A stretch of 64,000 nucleotides of DNA from an uncultured Gemmatimonadota bacterium (GCA_902826615.1 CADEFN010000002.1:874671-938670); one strand, 5' to 3'; positions 39,466 through 48,832 are shown, counted from the stretch's first letter. Notes: a model not told the origin generated them from the sequence alone. Numbers and translations are program-made.

Positions 39466-39664
39466 AAACAGGGTGAGGTTTGGGTGTCCCAAGGTGTGAT
39501 GTGGGAAATGGAGTGGCAACCCGGGCAACCGACGCTTGACCCTGACATGAAGTCAGCGAACCTTCACGTCGAGTGATTCCACACCGCGCAGATACGGTAG
39601 AATCAGTGATCACCCACTCCGTCGTGCCCGCACAAGCGGGTACCATCCCCCAGGCAACCGCGCC

Positions 39665-40300
39665 GTGCCCATCACCGACTGCTTGAGCCTCGATGCCTGG
39701 AAAGACACCTGGACCGGACTTGGTGCCGCCACAGGCGACGAGGCGTTGCATGCCTCGCTTCTCACTCGTTATGCAGAGCCACAGCGCCACTACCATACCT
39801 TGCAGCACCTGCGCGAGTGCCTCGAGCGGCTCCGCGACGCGTCGCACATGGCCGTGCGACTTCACGAGGTTGAAGTGGCACTCTGGTTTCATGACGCCGT
39901 ATACGACGTGCGAGCCGCCGACAACGAACAACGGAGCGCCCACCTGGCCGTGGAAGCCGTCCGCGCCGCCGGGCTCACCACCGAGGTGGCCGAACGCATC
40001 TCGGCCCTGATCATGGCCACGCGGCATGATGTGGTTCCGCACGACACCGATGCGCAGCTGCTGGTTGATGTGGACCTGGCCATTCTGGGTGCTGATGACG
40101 CTCGTTTTGACGAATACGAGCGCCAGGTGCGCGAGGAGTATGCCTGGGTGCCCCGGTTCATCTTCAGGCGCAAACGGCGAGGTGTCTTGCAGGGCTTTCT
40201 CGACCGCGCGCATATCTACTCGACCGCGCACTTTCGGAATGAGCTGGAGTCGGCTGCGAGAGCCAACCTGACGCGGTCGATCACGGCACTGGGTGGCTAG
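39665..40300 (+). CDS. HD-superfamily predicted metal-dependent phosphohydrolase
   Basis: 211 residues from GTG 39665. The HD motif set is clear: RHYHTLQHLRECL (His residues), ALWFHDAVYD (the HD pair), and ALIMATRHD plus LLVDVDLAILG (further metal Asp). It belongs to the COG4339-type cytoplasmic proteins whose natural substrate is unknown. FIFRRKRRGVLQGFLDRAHIYST is also typical. The start codon is preceded by weak ribosome sequence. A candidate -10 TAGAAT lies at 39598-39603, without a convincing -35. Confidence 0.85.
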   Translation: MPITDCLSLDAWKDTWTGLGAATGDEALHASLLTRYAEPQRHYHTLQHLRECLERLRDASHMAVRLHEVEVALWFHDAVYDVRAADNEQRSAHLAVEAVRAAGLTTEVAERISALIMATRHDVVPHDTDAQLLVDVDLAILGADDARFDEYERQVREEYAWVPRFIFRRKRRGVLQGFLDRAHIYSTAHFRNELESAARANLTRSITALGG

Positions 40301-40376
40301 CCCGATGTCGGCCAGCTGACTGGAACGCCAGTCCTTGCCGTATCGTTCACCTTCAGTTCACCAGACCCCCCAGCGA

Positions 40377-41321
40377 ATGGCCGCTTCTCTTCTGACCCTG
40401 CTCGACGACCTCGCGTCGTTGTTTGACGATGTGGCCACCATGACCAAGGTGGCCACGCAAAAGACCGCTGGGGTGATTGGCGACGATCTGGCGCTGAACG
40501 CCGATCAGGTGACGGGGATGACGGCGGACCGCGAACTGCCGGTCATCTGGGCGGTGGCGAAGGGTGCGCTGGTGAACAAAGCCATCCTTGTTCCCGTGGC
40601 ACTACTGATCAGTGCCTTTGTTCCGAAGGCCATTGTGCCGCTGCTGATGGTCGGCGGACTCTTTCTCTGTTACGAGGGCTTTCACAAGATATGGCACAAA
40701 CTCACCGCACCATCAGCCGCCGACTCGGCTGAGCGTGCGGCCCGCGTGCAGGCGGTTGCTGACACTGCGGTGGACATGCAGGCCTTTGAGCGCGAGAGGA
40801 TCAAGGGTGCCATCCGCACCGACTTCATTCTTTCGTCAGAAGTGATTGTGATTGCGCTTGGCACGATGGCGTCACAACCGGTGGCCCAGCAGCTCGTAGC
40901 GCTCAGCATTGTTGGGGTGGGCATGGTGGTGCTGGTGTACGGGCTGGTGGCCGGACTCGTGAAGATCGACGACCTCGGGCTTCGGCTGCATCGCGTGAAG
41001 GGTGACGATCGCTCCGCCGCCAGTCAGCGTCAGCTTGGTGCCACGCTCCTTCGCACGGCGCCGCTGCTCATGAAAGCGCTCTCGATACTTGGCACGGCCG
41101 CTATGTTCATGGTGGGTGGGAGCATTCTTGCGCACGGCATTCCGGTGGTAGAACACGCCATTGCGGCGATAAGTGATTCACTCAGCGGGTTTGCCGCGAC
41201 TGCTGTCAAAACTTTGCTGGAGGCGGTGTTTGGTATTGCGGCCGGCGGGGTGGTTGTGGCTGTGCTATCCCTGGTGACCCGCTTCTCCCCGACTCGCGCG
41301 ACGCCTCCTGTCAAACACTGA
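40377..41321 (+). CDS. DUF808 family inner-membrane protein (YedI-like)
   Basis: 314 residues, close to E. coli YedI in length. The N-terminus LLTLLDDLASLFDDVATMTK and QKTAGVIGDDLALNA are the DUF808 signature. Several membrane helices follow (ILVPVALLISAFVPKAIV, VVVLVYGLVAG-type segments, AAMFMVGGSILAHG, VVVAVLSLVT). Function unknown in all members. It stands 76 nt after the HD gene and converges on the SARP-type regulator. Confidence 0.88.
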   Translation: MAASLLTLLDDLASLFDDVATMTKVATQKTAGVIGDDLALNADQVTGMTADRELPVIWAVAKGALVNKAILVPVALLISAFVPKAIVPLLMVGGLFLCYEGFHKIWHKLTAPSAADSAERAARVQAVADTAVDMQAFERERIKGAIRTDFILSSEVIVIALGTMASQPVAQQLVALSIVGVGMVVLVYGLVAGLVKIDDLGLRLHRVKGDDRSAASQRQLGATLLRTAPLLMKALSILGTAAMFMVGGSILAHGIPVVEHAIAAISDSLSGFAATAVKTLLEAVFGIAAGGVVVAVLSLVTRFSPTRATPPVKH

Positions 41322-41359
41322 ACATCGCGTGTGCAGGCGTGGCGACTCGCTGTCGTCCT

Positions 41360-44300
41360 TCACCCGCTGCGCGATGCGACCCGCCGACGCCCGGCCTCGG
41401 CCCGGCGCACCTGGGGAGAAAAGCTGGTATCTGCCTTGGCCAAATTGCGCAGAACGGCAGAGAAACCGGTCAATGCCGCACCTTTGTCACCGCGCTTTTC
41501 TGACAACTCGGCAAAGCGCAGCTCGGCCGTGGTGCGGTACATCAGGTCAGTGAGCTGCAGGTCGGGAAACGTTTCGAACCAGCGCGCCGCCTCGGCATCA
41601 CGTCCAAGCTCTCCCAGAAGTTCTCCACGCAGAAAACGCTCGTGGGCCTTGGGATAGCTGGTCAACTCGGTCAGGTTGCTGTCTTCCTCGACACCCGGAA
41701 GGCCGAGTGTGGCCAGCGCCTCCACCGGTCGCTTGGCGTGCCGCAGCAACTCGGCGCGCAGAAGGCGGCCGAACGATCGGGAGAAAAGCAGATTCCGGTT
41801 GTTGGCCCATGACAGCGTGAGCAGCGAGTCCGCATAACGAGCCACAGCGGCGGTGTCTCCCATGCGCAGCCTCAGCAGGCCGAGCAGATACAGCCGTCGC
41901 GGCGGGTAGATGCTGCCCGACGGCAGGGAGTATTGACCGGGGCCCACACTGAGGTCCATCGGCGGCGTGCCGAGGATCCCCTGCTCCAGCTCCTTCAGAG
42001 GAGCGACCGAGCCTGGCGCAAACGGCAGCGTGGCCAGCATGGTGCGATACTCCAGCGAACGCGCCGGGGTGAGCACATCGTTAGGCTCGAGGGTGCTCAT
42101 GGCGGCGTTGGCCTGACCGATGGCCATGAGGTGTGCGGCGTGCACCAGGTGAGCCTGGCGCCGCAGAAATGGATCAAAGGGCGGCAGCTCCAGGCGGGCG
42201 AGGAGACGCGCCAGCACCTCGGCGTCACGGGTGTGCACCGCGATCGCCCACACCACACCGCGTGCATCGCGGGAACTCAGACGAGGCAGGTTTTCAAAGA
42301 AGGCCCGCATGGCCACCGTATCGCGCGTGGCAAACGCTTCCAGCCCGCGCACCTCCGACACCTCCGCGGAGTCGGGGCCCAAGCGCAGGAGCCGCGCCGC
42401 ATACTCGGTCACACGGGCCGTGTCGCCAGCCGTGGCCGCCAATCGTACCAGATGACTCAGCGCACCAACGTTGTCCGCTTCAAACCGCAGGACCTGCTCG
42501 AATGGCGCACGGGCCTCGAGTGCGGGACGCCCAAAGACCGGACCCCAATGAAAAAGCACCTCGCCCAGGTAGAAGCTGGCTTCAACGTCGGCGGGGCGGG
42601 TGCTCAGCACTTCGCGGTACCGCTGCTCCGCGTCGACGGCATCACCTCTCAGATAGGAGCGCCAGGCGCGAAAGAGTATGCGATCGCGTTCCGGCACGTT
42701 TGTCCCGTGCCTCACCGCGGCGTCGGCCAGTGAGTCTGGTGGCAGACCAGGCGGAAGCCGCGACCATGTCAGCGCGTTGCTCAACCGGTACAGCGCGACT
42801 GCGAAGGTGCTATCCGCGCTGACGGCACCGCGAAACGCCTCGATGGCCTCGGCAAAACGGCCACGCTGAAACTCGTGTTCGCCCGTCAGATAAAGCCGGA
42901 GTGCAGGCAGGGAGTTTGTGGTGCGCGCGGCCAATCCCTCGAACGCGGCCCCCGATTGGCCGGGGAGACCAGCGATGAGCTGGAGCGCCACCTGATCGAC
43001 CACCGCGAAGTAATCGCCTCGGGCCACGCGCGCATGCGCACGCGCCAGCACCTTGCGGCTCGACGACTCGTGCAGGAGGGCTCGAACATCGAGTGAGTCG
43101 GCAGTTGCCTCGATATCTCCGCTGACAAAAAGCGATGCCCGCAGGGACGTGGCCACGGTACGGAGCCGCTCGTCCATCCCGCCACGTTCGCCCACGTTGG
43201 ATTGCGCCGGAGTAGCACCAAGCAGCGCCCGCGTATCAACAAGTCGCGAATCGCCGACCTCATCGAGCGTGGTGGCTACCAGACGCGCCATACCCTCACC
43301 AAGGCTCTCGTCGGACGGTGCCCCATGTACCGCGAAGGGAAAGACGGCCAGCGCACTTTGCGACTCAGCGCCTGAAGATGCCGTGAAGCGCGAAAAGCCC
43401 TTGGTCAGCGCCGCGGTAGCCATCGCACCAACCAGCAGCACACCCACCACGCTCAACGAAAGCGCGCCAACTGCATCTTGCCGTTTGCTTGTCCGGGCCG
43501 GAACGGCAGGTTGGTGCACTCCGCGGGCGAGGCTCGTCTCTGGTGCTGGAAGTGGCACAGGGTCGCTGCTCTCACGCTGCGTGTCGTGGACACGCGCGGC
43601 CGCAACGTCTGCCGTCGCCACACGTTTGGGGGACGCGACCTCAGGCTGCCGCGTCCGCTCACGAATGGACTCGGCCAGGGCGACTGTCGGGCCCGATGGC
43701 TCCAGCTCATAGGTGCGCCGGAGGTGTTCTCGAAAGGTGTGATAGACGCGGAGGGCACGGGCGCTATCGCCGGCGCGCTCATGTGTCTCCATCAGCTGCC
43801 GAACGACGGCTTCATCGTCGGGCGCGAGCGCATGTGCTCGCTCTGCCCACCCCAGGGCACCACCCGCGTCGCCCGCTGAGCTTGCAGCGGAAGCCAACGC
43901 CAGGGCGGCGTTTGTACTCGCTTCGCGCACACGGGTTCGCTCGCGCGACAGCCAGTCATCAAAGGCGGGGGCGTCGCCAACGACAAAGCCATCCAGCAAC
44001 TCCGACCGGGACAACTCCAGCGCCTGTTGCGGGTTCCCGCTCGCCATGGCGGCGTCGAATTCCACGAGGTCGCACCAGACAAGGTCCGACTGCACACCGA
44101 GCTCGTCGGCCCCCCGAGCGACGATCACCCCGTCGCCGAGCGCCTTCCGGAGAAAGTAGACCGCAGAGTTCAGGGCATCCCTTGCCCGCCGCTCGTCGAG
44201 CTCCGGCCAAAACAGGGCCCGGAGCGAGTCTCGACGCCGAAAACCACGTGGAGTGGACGCGAGCAAATAGACGAGGAGGGCGGCTCGCTTGGGCTGAGCG

Positions 44301-44377
44301 AGTACGGAGTCGAGGCTCAGTCCTCCAGGGTCGCGAATGTCGAGCGCGCCAAAAACCGTTACGCGAAACCGCGTCAT
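41360..44377 (-). CDS. Membrane-tethered SARP/BTAD-type transcription regulator with TPR region
   Basis: 1005 residues. N-terminal OmpR-like winged helix (~1-95: FGALDIRDPGG, QPKRAALLVYLLAS, FRRRDSLRALFWPELDE), then BTAD helical domain (~100-245: CDLVEFDAAMASGN, WAERAHALAPDDEAVVRQLM, YELEPSGPTVALAESI). A linker leads to one membrane helix (~300-322, VGALSLSVVGVLLVGAMATAAL), then a presumably periplasmic part: an SLGEGMARLVATTLDEVGDS segment like adenylate-cyclase-associated TolB-N regions, followed by a long TPR array (~480-1000). Unlike soluble Streptomyces SARPs, this would sense outside and bind DNA inside, like CadC/ToxR. It is divergent from the kelch lipoprotein, with tandem repeats in between. 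Confidence 0.87.
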   Translation of the reverse strand: MTRFRVTVFGALDIRDPGGLSLDSVLAQPKRAALLVYLLASTPRGFRRRDSLRALFWPELDERRARDALNSAVYFLRKALGDGVIVARGADELGVQSDLVWCDLVEFDAAMASGNPQQALELSRSELLDGFVVGDAPAFDDWLSRERTRVREASTNAALALASAASSAGDAGGALGWAERAHALAPDDEAVVRQLMETHERAGDSARALRVYHTFREHLRRTYELEPSGPTVALAESIRERTRQPEVASPKRVATADVAAARVHDTQRESSDPVPLPAPETSLARGVHQPAVPARTSKRQDAVGALSLSVVGVLLVGAMATAALTKGFSRFTASSGAESQSALAVFPFAVHGAPSDESLGEGMARLVATTLDEVGDSRLVDTRALLGATPAQSNVGERGGMDERLRTVATSLRASLFVSGDIEATADSLDVRALLHESSSRKVLARAHARVARGDYFAVVDQVALQLIAGLPGQSGAAFEGLAARTTNSLPALRLYLTGEHEFQRGRFAEAIEAFRGAVSADSTFAVALYRLSNALTWSRLPPGLPPDSLADAAVRHGTNVPERDRILFRAWRSYLRGDAVDAEQRYREVLSTRPADVEASFYLGEVLFHWGPVFGRPALEARAPFEQVLRFEADNVGALSHLVRLAATAGDTARVTEYAARLLRLGPDSAEVSEVRGLEAFATRDTVAMRAFFENLPRLSSRDARGVVWAIAVHTRDAEVLARLLARLELPPFDPFLRRQAHLVHAAHLMAIGQANAAMSTLEPNDVLTPARSLEYRTMLATLPFAPGSVAPLKELEQGILGTPPMDLSVGPGQYSLPSGSIYPPRRLYLLGLLRLRMGDTAAVARYADSLLTLSWANNRNLLFSRSFGRLLRAELLRHAKRPVEALATLGLPGVEEDSNLTELTSYPKAHERFLRGELLGELGRDAEAARWFETFPDLQLTDLMYRTTAELRFAELSEKRGDKGAALTGFSAVLRNLAKADTSFSPQVRRAEAGRRRVASRSG

Positions 44378-44408
44378 GTGCTCCAGAAGATCAAAATTCT
44401 CGACCCGA

Positions 44409-44441
44409 TCAGTGTCAGGTCAGCGACACGTCAGGGCCGAG
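44409..44441. promoter_or_regulatory. Three tandem 11-bp repeats, candidate SARP operator
   Basis: TCAGTGTCAGG (44409), TCAGCGACACG (44420) and TCAGGGCCGAG (44431) follow each other without gaps; seven of eleven positions agree in all three (TCAGnGnCnnG). A fourth partial copy, TCATGCC, starts exactly 11 bp on (44442). Direct repeats at helical (11-bp) spacing are how SARP/OmpR-type winged helices bind. On the minus strand the last repeat is 8 bp from AGAATT (44395-44400), the usual repeat to -10 distance of SARP promoters, and the regulator starts at 44377. Autoregulation and control of the kelch gene are inferred. Confidence 0.6.
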
Positions 44442-44453
44442 TCATGCCTGCTG

Positions 44454-44477
44454 CGTACCGTGCGGAAACAAGGTACG
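44454..44477. repeat. Inverted repeat CGTACC-N12-GGTACG
   Basis: Perfect 6-bp arms (44454-44459 and 44472-44477) with a 12-nt spacer, 75 bp upstream of the kelch lipoprotein start and next to the tandem 11-bp repeats. It may be a second operator or part of the 5' leader. Too short to exclude chance. Confidence 0.35.
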
Positions 44478-44551
44478 GCGCCGTGTCGGCCAGCTGCAAT
44501 TGAGTGCCGAAGAGCCGGCGCTGCGCGAAAACTCTTCCGAAGGAGCTGACC

Positions 44552-46444
44552 ATGGGTGTGCAGGATGCAATTGGACGGGCGCGGGTCGCCGGCGCCTTGG
44601 CGTGGGGGCTGGCAGTAACCCTCGCGGGATGCGCGGATCTGCCTCAACAGGTGGCCGGTCCCGAGCGTGGACCAATCCGTCCCGATCGGGCGATTGATGG
44701 GGTTGTTACCACGGCGGGGAACGCGTGGGCGCCGGTGGCTCCAATGCCGCAAGCAAGGTCGCACCATCGCGCGGTGACGGTGAACAACATCATCTACGTC
44801 ATCGGGGGCGTAGGCGGGATGGGTGCGCCGAATCCCTCGGTACGCGCCTACGACCCCGCGACGAACATCTGGAGTGTGCGGGCGTCGATGCCGTCGGCGC
44901 GTGCGGACATGCACGGCGCCGTCGCCATCGGGTCAACGATTTACGTGGCTGGGGGGCGGGATGGGACCGGCGCGTGGACGGGGAGCCTCTTCCTTTACAA
45001 CACCGTCACAAACACCTGGTCGTCTGGCGCACCCGTGCCCGCGGTTGGCGGCTGCGGTGGTATGACGGTCATGGGGTCCTTCATTTATGTGGGCAACGGC
45101 TGCAACAGCACCGGAGTAACCTTTGGCTTCTTTCGTTACGATCCCTCCACGAACAGCTGGACCACGCTGAACTCGGCCGGAGAGTTTCACAGGGCGGGGG
45201 TGATGTTCACGCTTGGCAACGAGGTGGTGTGGTTCGGGGGATCCACATCGGGGGGCCCGTCGGGTGATGGCGAGCGATACAACCCGACGACCAACACGTG
45301 GCGTTACATCGGCGGAGGCACGGCGCGCGCGGGCTTCGCCTTCGGGCTCGTGAATGGTATCCCGCACGTGGCCGGGGGCTTTGATTTTGCCGGACCACTG
45401 CTGAGTGCCGAGTACTACGACCCGGCAGGCAACGCATGGTTTGGTCGCGCCGCGCTGCCGCTCAGTGTCACCTACGCGGCATCTGCCGTCGCGGCCGGAA
45501 AGCTGTATCTGTTTGGGGGAGAGCCGCTTGGCGGGCGGGCCCAGACCACGGCGTTGTCGTTCACCCCTGGTGACTACTGGCTGACGCGGGCCCCCATGCC
45601 CACGGCCCGCGGATATCACGGCCTGGCGCTGGCCGGCAACCTGGCATTTGCCGTCGGCGGTCGTGTGGCGGGAAGCAACACGGTGTTGACGGTGAACGAA
45701 GCGTACGATCCCGCCACGGACACCTGGAGTCCGCGCGCACCCATGCCGTCCGGGCGATGGGCCGCAGGAACAGCGTCGTTGAACGGGAAGGTGTATGTCG
45801 CGGGCGGCTTCTCCACCGGCACCACCGCCGCGCCGACGGCGACATTGTACGAGTACACCCCATCTACAAACTCGTGGCTGCAGCGCACATCGATGCCGAC
45901 CGCCATTGGCTTCACGGCCATCGCCGCGCTCAACGGCCGGCTGTATGTGAACGACGGGGGTGACGGAAGCGTCAACACCTTTGGCAAGAACTGGTATGTG
46001 TACAATCCGGGCACCGATACCTGGTCGTCCGGTGGCCAGTCACCGGACGGCTTTGCCCAGGGAGCGGCTACCAACCTGCTCGGCAAAGTGTTCGCCGTCG
46101 GCGGCTTTGGTCCTGCGCTCTCGCTGCAAAGCAACCTGAACATCTTTGACCCGGCCACGGGGTTCTGGAGCACGGGCACGCAGATCCCGCACGCGCTGTT
46201 CGGCCAGACGGCGCGCAACGTGCTGGGACGGCTGTACGTCACCGGGGGCTCGGACCAGCTGGGCAACAAGTCCGCCTTCCTGGACATTTACGACCCACCG
46301 ACGGGCGTGTGGAGCGCCGGTATGGCGTTGCCACTCGCCCGTTCGCATGCCAGATCGTTTGCCTTCAGCAATCAGATGTTTGTCATTGGCGGGTGGCCCG
46401 ATCCCACACCGGCCACGGGGGCAAACTCGGTGTACATCCCGTAG
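44552..46444 (+). CDS. Kelch-repeat lipoprotein (12 repeats)
   Basis: 630 residues, ribosome site GAAGGAG ahead of ATG 44552. Lipoprotein signal ending AVTLAGC-A. I count twelve kelch units of ~48 residues, each with a hydrophobic strand ending G-G (IYVIGG, IYVAGG, FIYVGNG, VVWFGG, IPHVAGG, LYLFGG, LAFAVGG, VYVAGG, LYVNDG, VFAVGG, LYVTGG, MFVIGG) and a YDPATNIWS-type turn. Twelve units would make two six-bladed propellers. There are no catalytic features; ligand or glycan binding at the envelope is inferred. It is divergent from the membrane-tethered SARP regulator and probably its target. Confidence 0.9.
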   Translation: MGVQDAIGRARVAGALAWGLAVTLAGCADLPQQVAGPERGPIRPDRAIDGVVTTAGNAWAPVAPMPQARSHHRAVTVNNIIYVIGGVGGMGAPNPSVRAYDPATNIWSVRASMPSARADMHGAVAIGSTIYVAGGRDGTGAWTGSLFLYNTVTNTWSSGAPVPAVGGCGGMTVMGSFIYVGNGCNSTGVTFGFFRYDPSTNSWTTLNSAGEFHRAGVMFTLGNEVVWFGGSTSGGPSGDGERYNPTTNTWRYIGGGTARAGFAFGLVNGIPHVAGGFDFAGPLLSAEYYDPAGNAWFGRAALPLSVTYAASAVAAGKLYLFGGEPLGGRAQTTALSFTPGDYWLTRAPMPTARGYHGLALAGNLAFAVGGRVAGSNTVLTVNEAYDPATDTWSPRAPMPSGRWAAGTASLNGKVYVAGGFSTGTTAAPTATLYEYTPSTNSWLQRTSMPTAIGFTAIAALNGRLYVNDGGDGSVNTFGKNWYVYNPGTDTWSSGGQSPDGFAQGAATNLLGKVFAVGGFGPALSLQSNLNIFDPATGFWSTGTQIPHALFGQTARNVLGRLYVTGGSDQLGNKSAFLDIYDPPTGVWSAGMALPLARSHARSFAFSNQMFVIGGWPDPTPATGANSVYIP

Positions 46445-46612
46445 TCGTACCAGCGGGCAGGTTCGAGGTGGGGCGCGACATGCGTCTCACCTCGCCGGGC
46501 ACTACGCGTCAAGCCCACGGTTGCCCTTCGCGAAGACCTGTAACGCGGATTGCCTGGCATTCACGCTCGGAGACATCTGGTGGGAGGATGGCGCGGGACG
46601 GAAGTTCAATGC

Positions 46613-47824
46613 ATGCGCCTTCTTCTCCTTTCCCTCCTGCTTTCCACCCCGGCGGCCGCGCAGCTGCGCGCCTTCACCGGAGCAACCCTCCTCGATGGCA
46701 CAGGCGGTGCCCCCGTCGCAAATGCCACACTGCTCCTCCGTGAAGGACGGGTGGTCGCGGCCGGCCCTGCCGCGCGCGTCACCATCCCGCCCGGCACCGA
46801 ACGGACCGAGCTGAAGGGCAAGTTCATCATTCCCGGCCTGATCAATGCACACGGGCATGTGAGCGCGGTCCGTCAGCTGAACAGCTACGCGCAGTACGGG
46901 GTGACCACCGTCTTCTCGCTTGGCGACGAACCCGAGGAGGTGTTTGGCGCACGGGGGGCGCAGGAGGTGCCGACCCTGAACCGCTCCCGGGTGTTTGTCT
47001 CCGGTCCGGTGCTCAACGCGCCGACCCCCGATGAGGGGCGCGCCAAAGTGGCCGCGCTTGCCAGTCAGCGTACGGACTTTGTGAAGATTCGCGTCGATGA
47101 CAACCTTGGTACAGCAACCAAGATGTCGCCCGACGTCTATCGCGCCGTGATCGATGAGGCGCACAAACGGCAGATGCGCGTCGCGGCACATCTGTTCTAC
47201 CTGGCCGACGCGAAGGACTTGCTCACCGCTGGCGCGGACCTGGTGGCCCACAGTATTCGTGACGCCGAGGCGGATGCCGAAGTGATCGCGCAGCTCAAGA
47301 GGCGCAACACCTGCGTGGTGCCAACACTCATGCGCGAGGTGTCGACCTTTGTGTATGAGACCACGCCGGACTGGTTCAGTGATCCGCTCTTCCTGGCCCA
47401 CCCAGACCAGGCACAGGTGCCGGGGCTCAAGGACCCGGCTCGGCAGGAGGCCATGCGAAAGAGCACCAGCGCCCAGCGCTACAAGGTGGCGCTCCAGGTG
47501 GCGAGCCGAAATGTGAAGACACTCCACGATGCCGGTGTCCGCGTGGCGATGGGCACCGATACCGGACCAGCCGGAAGATTCCAGGGCTACTTCGAGCTGA
47601 TGGAACTGGAACTGATGGTCAAGGCGGGTCTCACTCCTGCCCAGGCCCTCGCTTCTGCAACACGGGTGGCCGCCGAGTGCATGTCGGTGGAGCGCGACCT
47701 CGGGACGCTGACCCCAGGGCGATGGGGCGACTTTGTGGTTCTCGACGCCGACCCATTGACCAACATCTCGAACGTGCGGAAGATCTCGTCCGTATGGATT
47801 GCTGGAAATCGTGTTCCCCGTTGA
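46613..47824 (+). CDS. Exported amidohydrolase-superfamily enzyme
   Basis: 403 residues. Signal peptide (LLLLSLLLSTPAAAQ). Amidohydrolase landmarks: GKFIIPGLINAHGHV (HxH metal site), VAAHLFYLADAK (His), ADLVAHSIRD (His), VAMGTDTGP (Asp), and a C-terminal TLTPGRWGDFVVLDADPL typical of imidazolonepropionase/prolidase-like members (COG1228). It likely cleaves a cyclic or linear amide in the periplasm. ATG 46613 starts the signal; the frame is open to 46550. It is followed after 20 nt by the creatininase-like gene, suggesting joint degradation of an amide compound. Confidence 0.87.
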   Translation: MRLLLLSLLLSTPAAAQLRAFTGATLLDGTGGAPVANATLLLREGRVVAAGPAARVTIPPGTERTELKGKFIIPGLINAHGHVSAVRQLNSYAQYGVTTVFSLGDEPEEVFGARGAQEVPTLNRSRVFVSGPVLNAPTPDEGRAKVAALASQRTDFVKIRVDDNLGTATKMSPDVYRAVIDEAHKRQMRVAAHLFYLADAKDLLTAGADLVAHSIRDAEADAEVIAQLKRRNTCVVPTLMREVSTFVYETTPDWFSDPLFLAHPDQAQVPGLKDPARQEAMRKSTSAQRYKVALQVASRNVKTLHDAGVRVAMGTDTGPAGRFQGYFELMELELMVKAGLTPAQALASATRVAAECMSVERDLGTLTPGRWGDFVVLDADPLTNISNVRKISSVWIAGNRVPR

Positions 47825-47844
47825 GACACCGAGCCCCTACCCTC

Positions 47845-48756
47845 ATGTCCAAGACATTCATCCTCGCGGCGCTCTTTGTGGCATCGTCCGCCGCGGTCGC
47901 CCAGAACCGCACTCCGCAAGACCCACGCAGCATGGGGGGCGGCAACTGCGCGCTGAACCCGTACAACTGCAAAGACGCGCCGAATCCGCTCCCCGCTGCC
48001 TCGACCATCTGGATCGAGGAGATGACCTGGATGGATGTGCGCGACGCCCTGAAGGCGGGCAAAACCACCGTGATCATTCCGACGGGTGGTGTGGAGCCTA
48101 ATGGTCCGTGGCTGGTGACCGGCAAGCACAACTACGTGCTCCACACCAACTGCGAAGCGATCGCCCGAAAGCTCGGCAACGCGTTGTGCGCGCCGATCAT
48201 CAAGCTGGTGCCGGAGGGAAACATCGAACCCCCGTCGAGCCACATGACGAGCCCTGGGACCATCTCACTCCGGGAGAATACCTTTCGCGCCGTGCTCACC
48301 GACGTCGTGACCAGCCTCAAGCAACACGGCTTCCAAACCATCATCCTCATCGGTGATAGCGGCGGCAACCAGGGGGGCCAGCGTTTTGTGGCCGACTCCC
48401 TCACCGGACTCTGGAAAGGCGCGCCGATCGTGGCCCATGTGCAGGAGTACTACGACTACGCCGGGGCCATGGAGCACATGAAGTCCAAGGGCATCGTGGA
48501 TGGCACCGCCGAAAACCTGCACGACGACGCCGTCATTTCGCTCAACATGTTCATCGACGACCCCAAGTCGATCAACTACGACCAGCGCGTGAAGGCCGGC
48601 AAGGCGTCGATCAATGGCGTCTCACTTGCCGACAGGAAGAAGGCGACGGAGTGGGCCAAAGAGATTGTGGCGTTCCGCTCGCAGGTGACCGTGGACGCGA
48701 TCAACAAGGCGATTGCCAAAAAGGGCACCCTGCCGGCGCCAGCAAGACGGCAATAA
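47845..48756 (+). CDS. Exported creatininase-family protein with altered metal-ligand motifs
   Basis: 303 residues. Signal peptide (LAALFVASSAAVAQ). The overall creatininase pattern is present: WMDVRDALKAGKTTVIIPTG, GGVEPNGPWLVTGKHNYV, KLVPEGNIEPPSSHM, PGTISL, IILIGDSGGNQGG. In classical creatininases the first motif reads E-x-H-G-P-H and the later one N-G-H-G-G-N; here they read E-P-N-G-P-W and G-D-S-G-G-N. Two metal-binding histidines are thus replaced, so activity is uncertain; it may be a subfamily with another metal set. It is 20 nt after the amidohydrolase gene and ahead of a strong bidirectional terminator. Confidence 0.82.
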   Translation: MSKTFILAALFVASSAAVAQNRTPQDPRSMGGGNCALNPYNCKDAPNPLPAASTIWIEEMTWMDVRDALKAGKTTVIIPTGGVEPNGPWLVTGKHNYVLHTNCEAIARKLGNALCAPIIKLVPEGNIEPPSSHMTSPGTISLRENTFRAVLTDVVTSLKQHGFQTIILIGDSGGNQGGQRFVADSLTGLWKGAPIVAHVQEYYDYAGAMEHMKSKGIVDGTAENLHDDAVISLNMFIDDPKSINYDQRVKAGKASINGVSLADRKKATEWAKEIVAFRSQVTVDAINKAIAKKGTLPAPARRQ

Positions 48757-48771
48757 ACGGTCGAAGAGAAA

Positions 48772-48810
48772 AACGAGGGCAACGTCGAGCAATCAGGCGT
48801 TGCCCTCGTT
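48772..48810. terminator. Strong bidirectional intrinsic terminator
   Basis: 13-bp perfect stem AACGAGGGCAACG / CGTTGCCCTCGTT (48772-48784 with 48798-48810), 13-nt loop, between the convergent creatininase-like and diguanylate cyclase genes. On the minus strand it is followed by TTTCTCTTCG, a proper T-rich tail for the cyclase transcript. Confidence 0.9.
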
Positions 48811-48832
48811 GCTTTCCGGCTGTCTACCGCGG

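Noticed and set aside
39590-39640. Promoter TAGAAT at 39598 and hairpin CCCGC-acaa-GCGGG near 39628 before the HD gene
   Set aside because: No acceptable -35 at 16-18 bp and the hairpin is only 5 bp; too weak to list as features.
41360-44914. Long plus-strand frame at 43489-44697 and other long frames opposite the SARP gene
   Set aside because: Arg/Pro-rich shadows of high-GC codon usage on the opposite strand; no domain features and no start signals.
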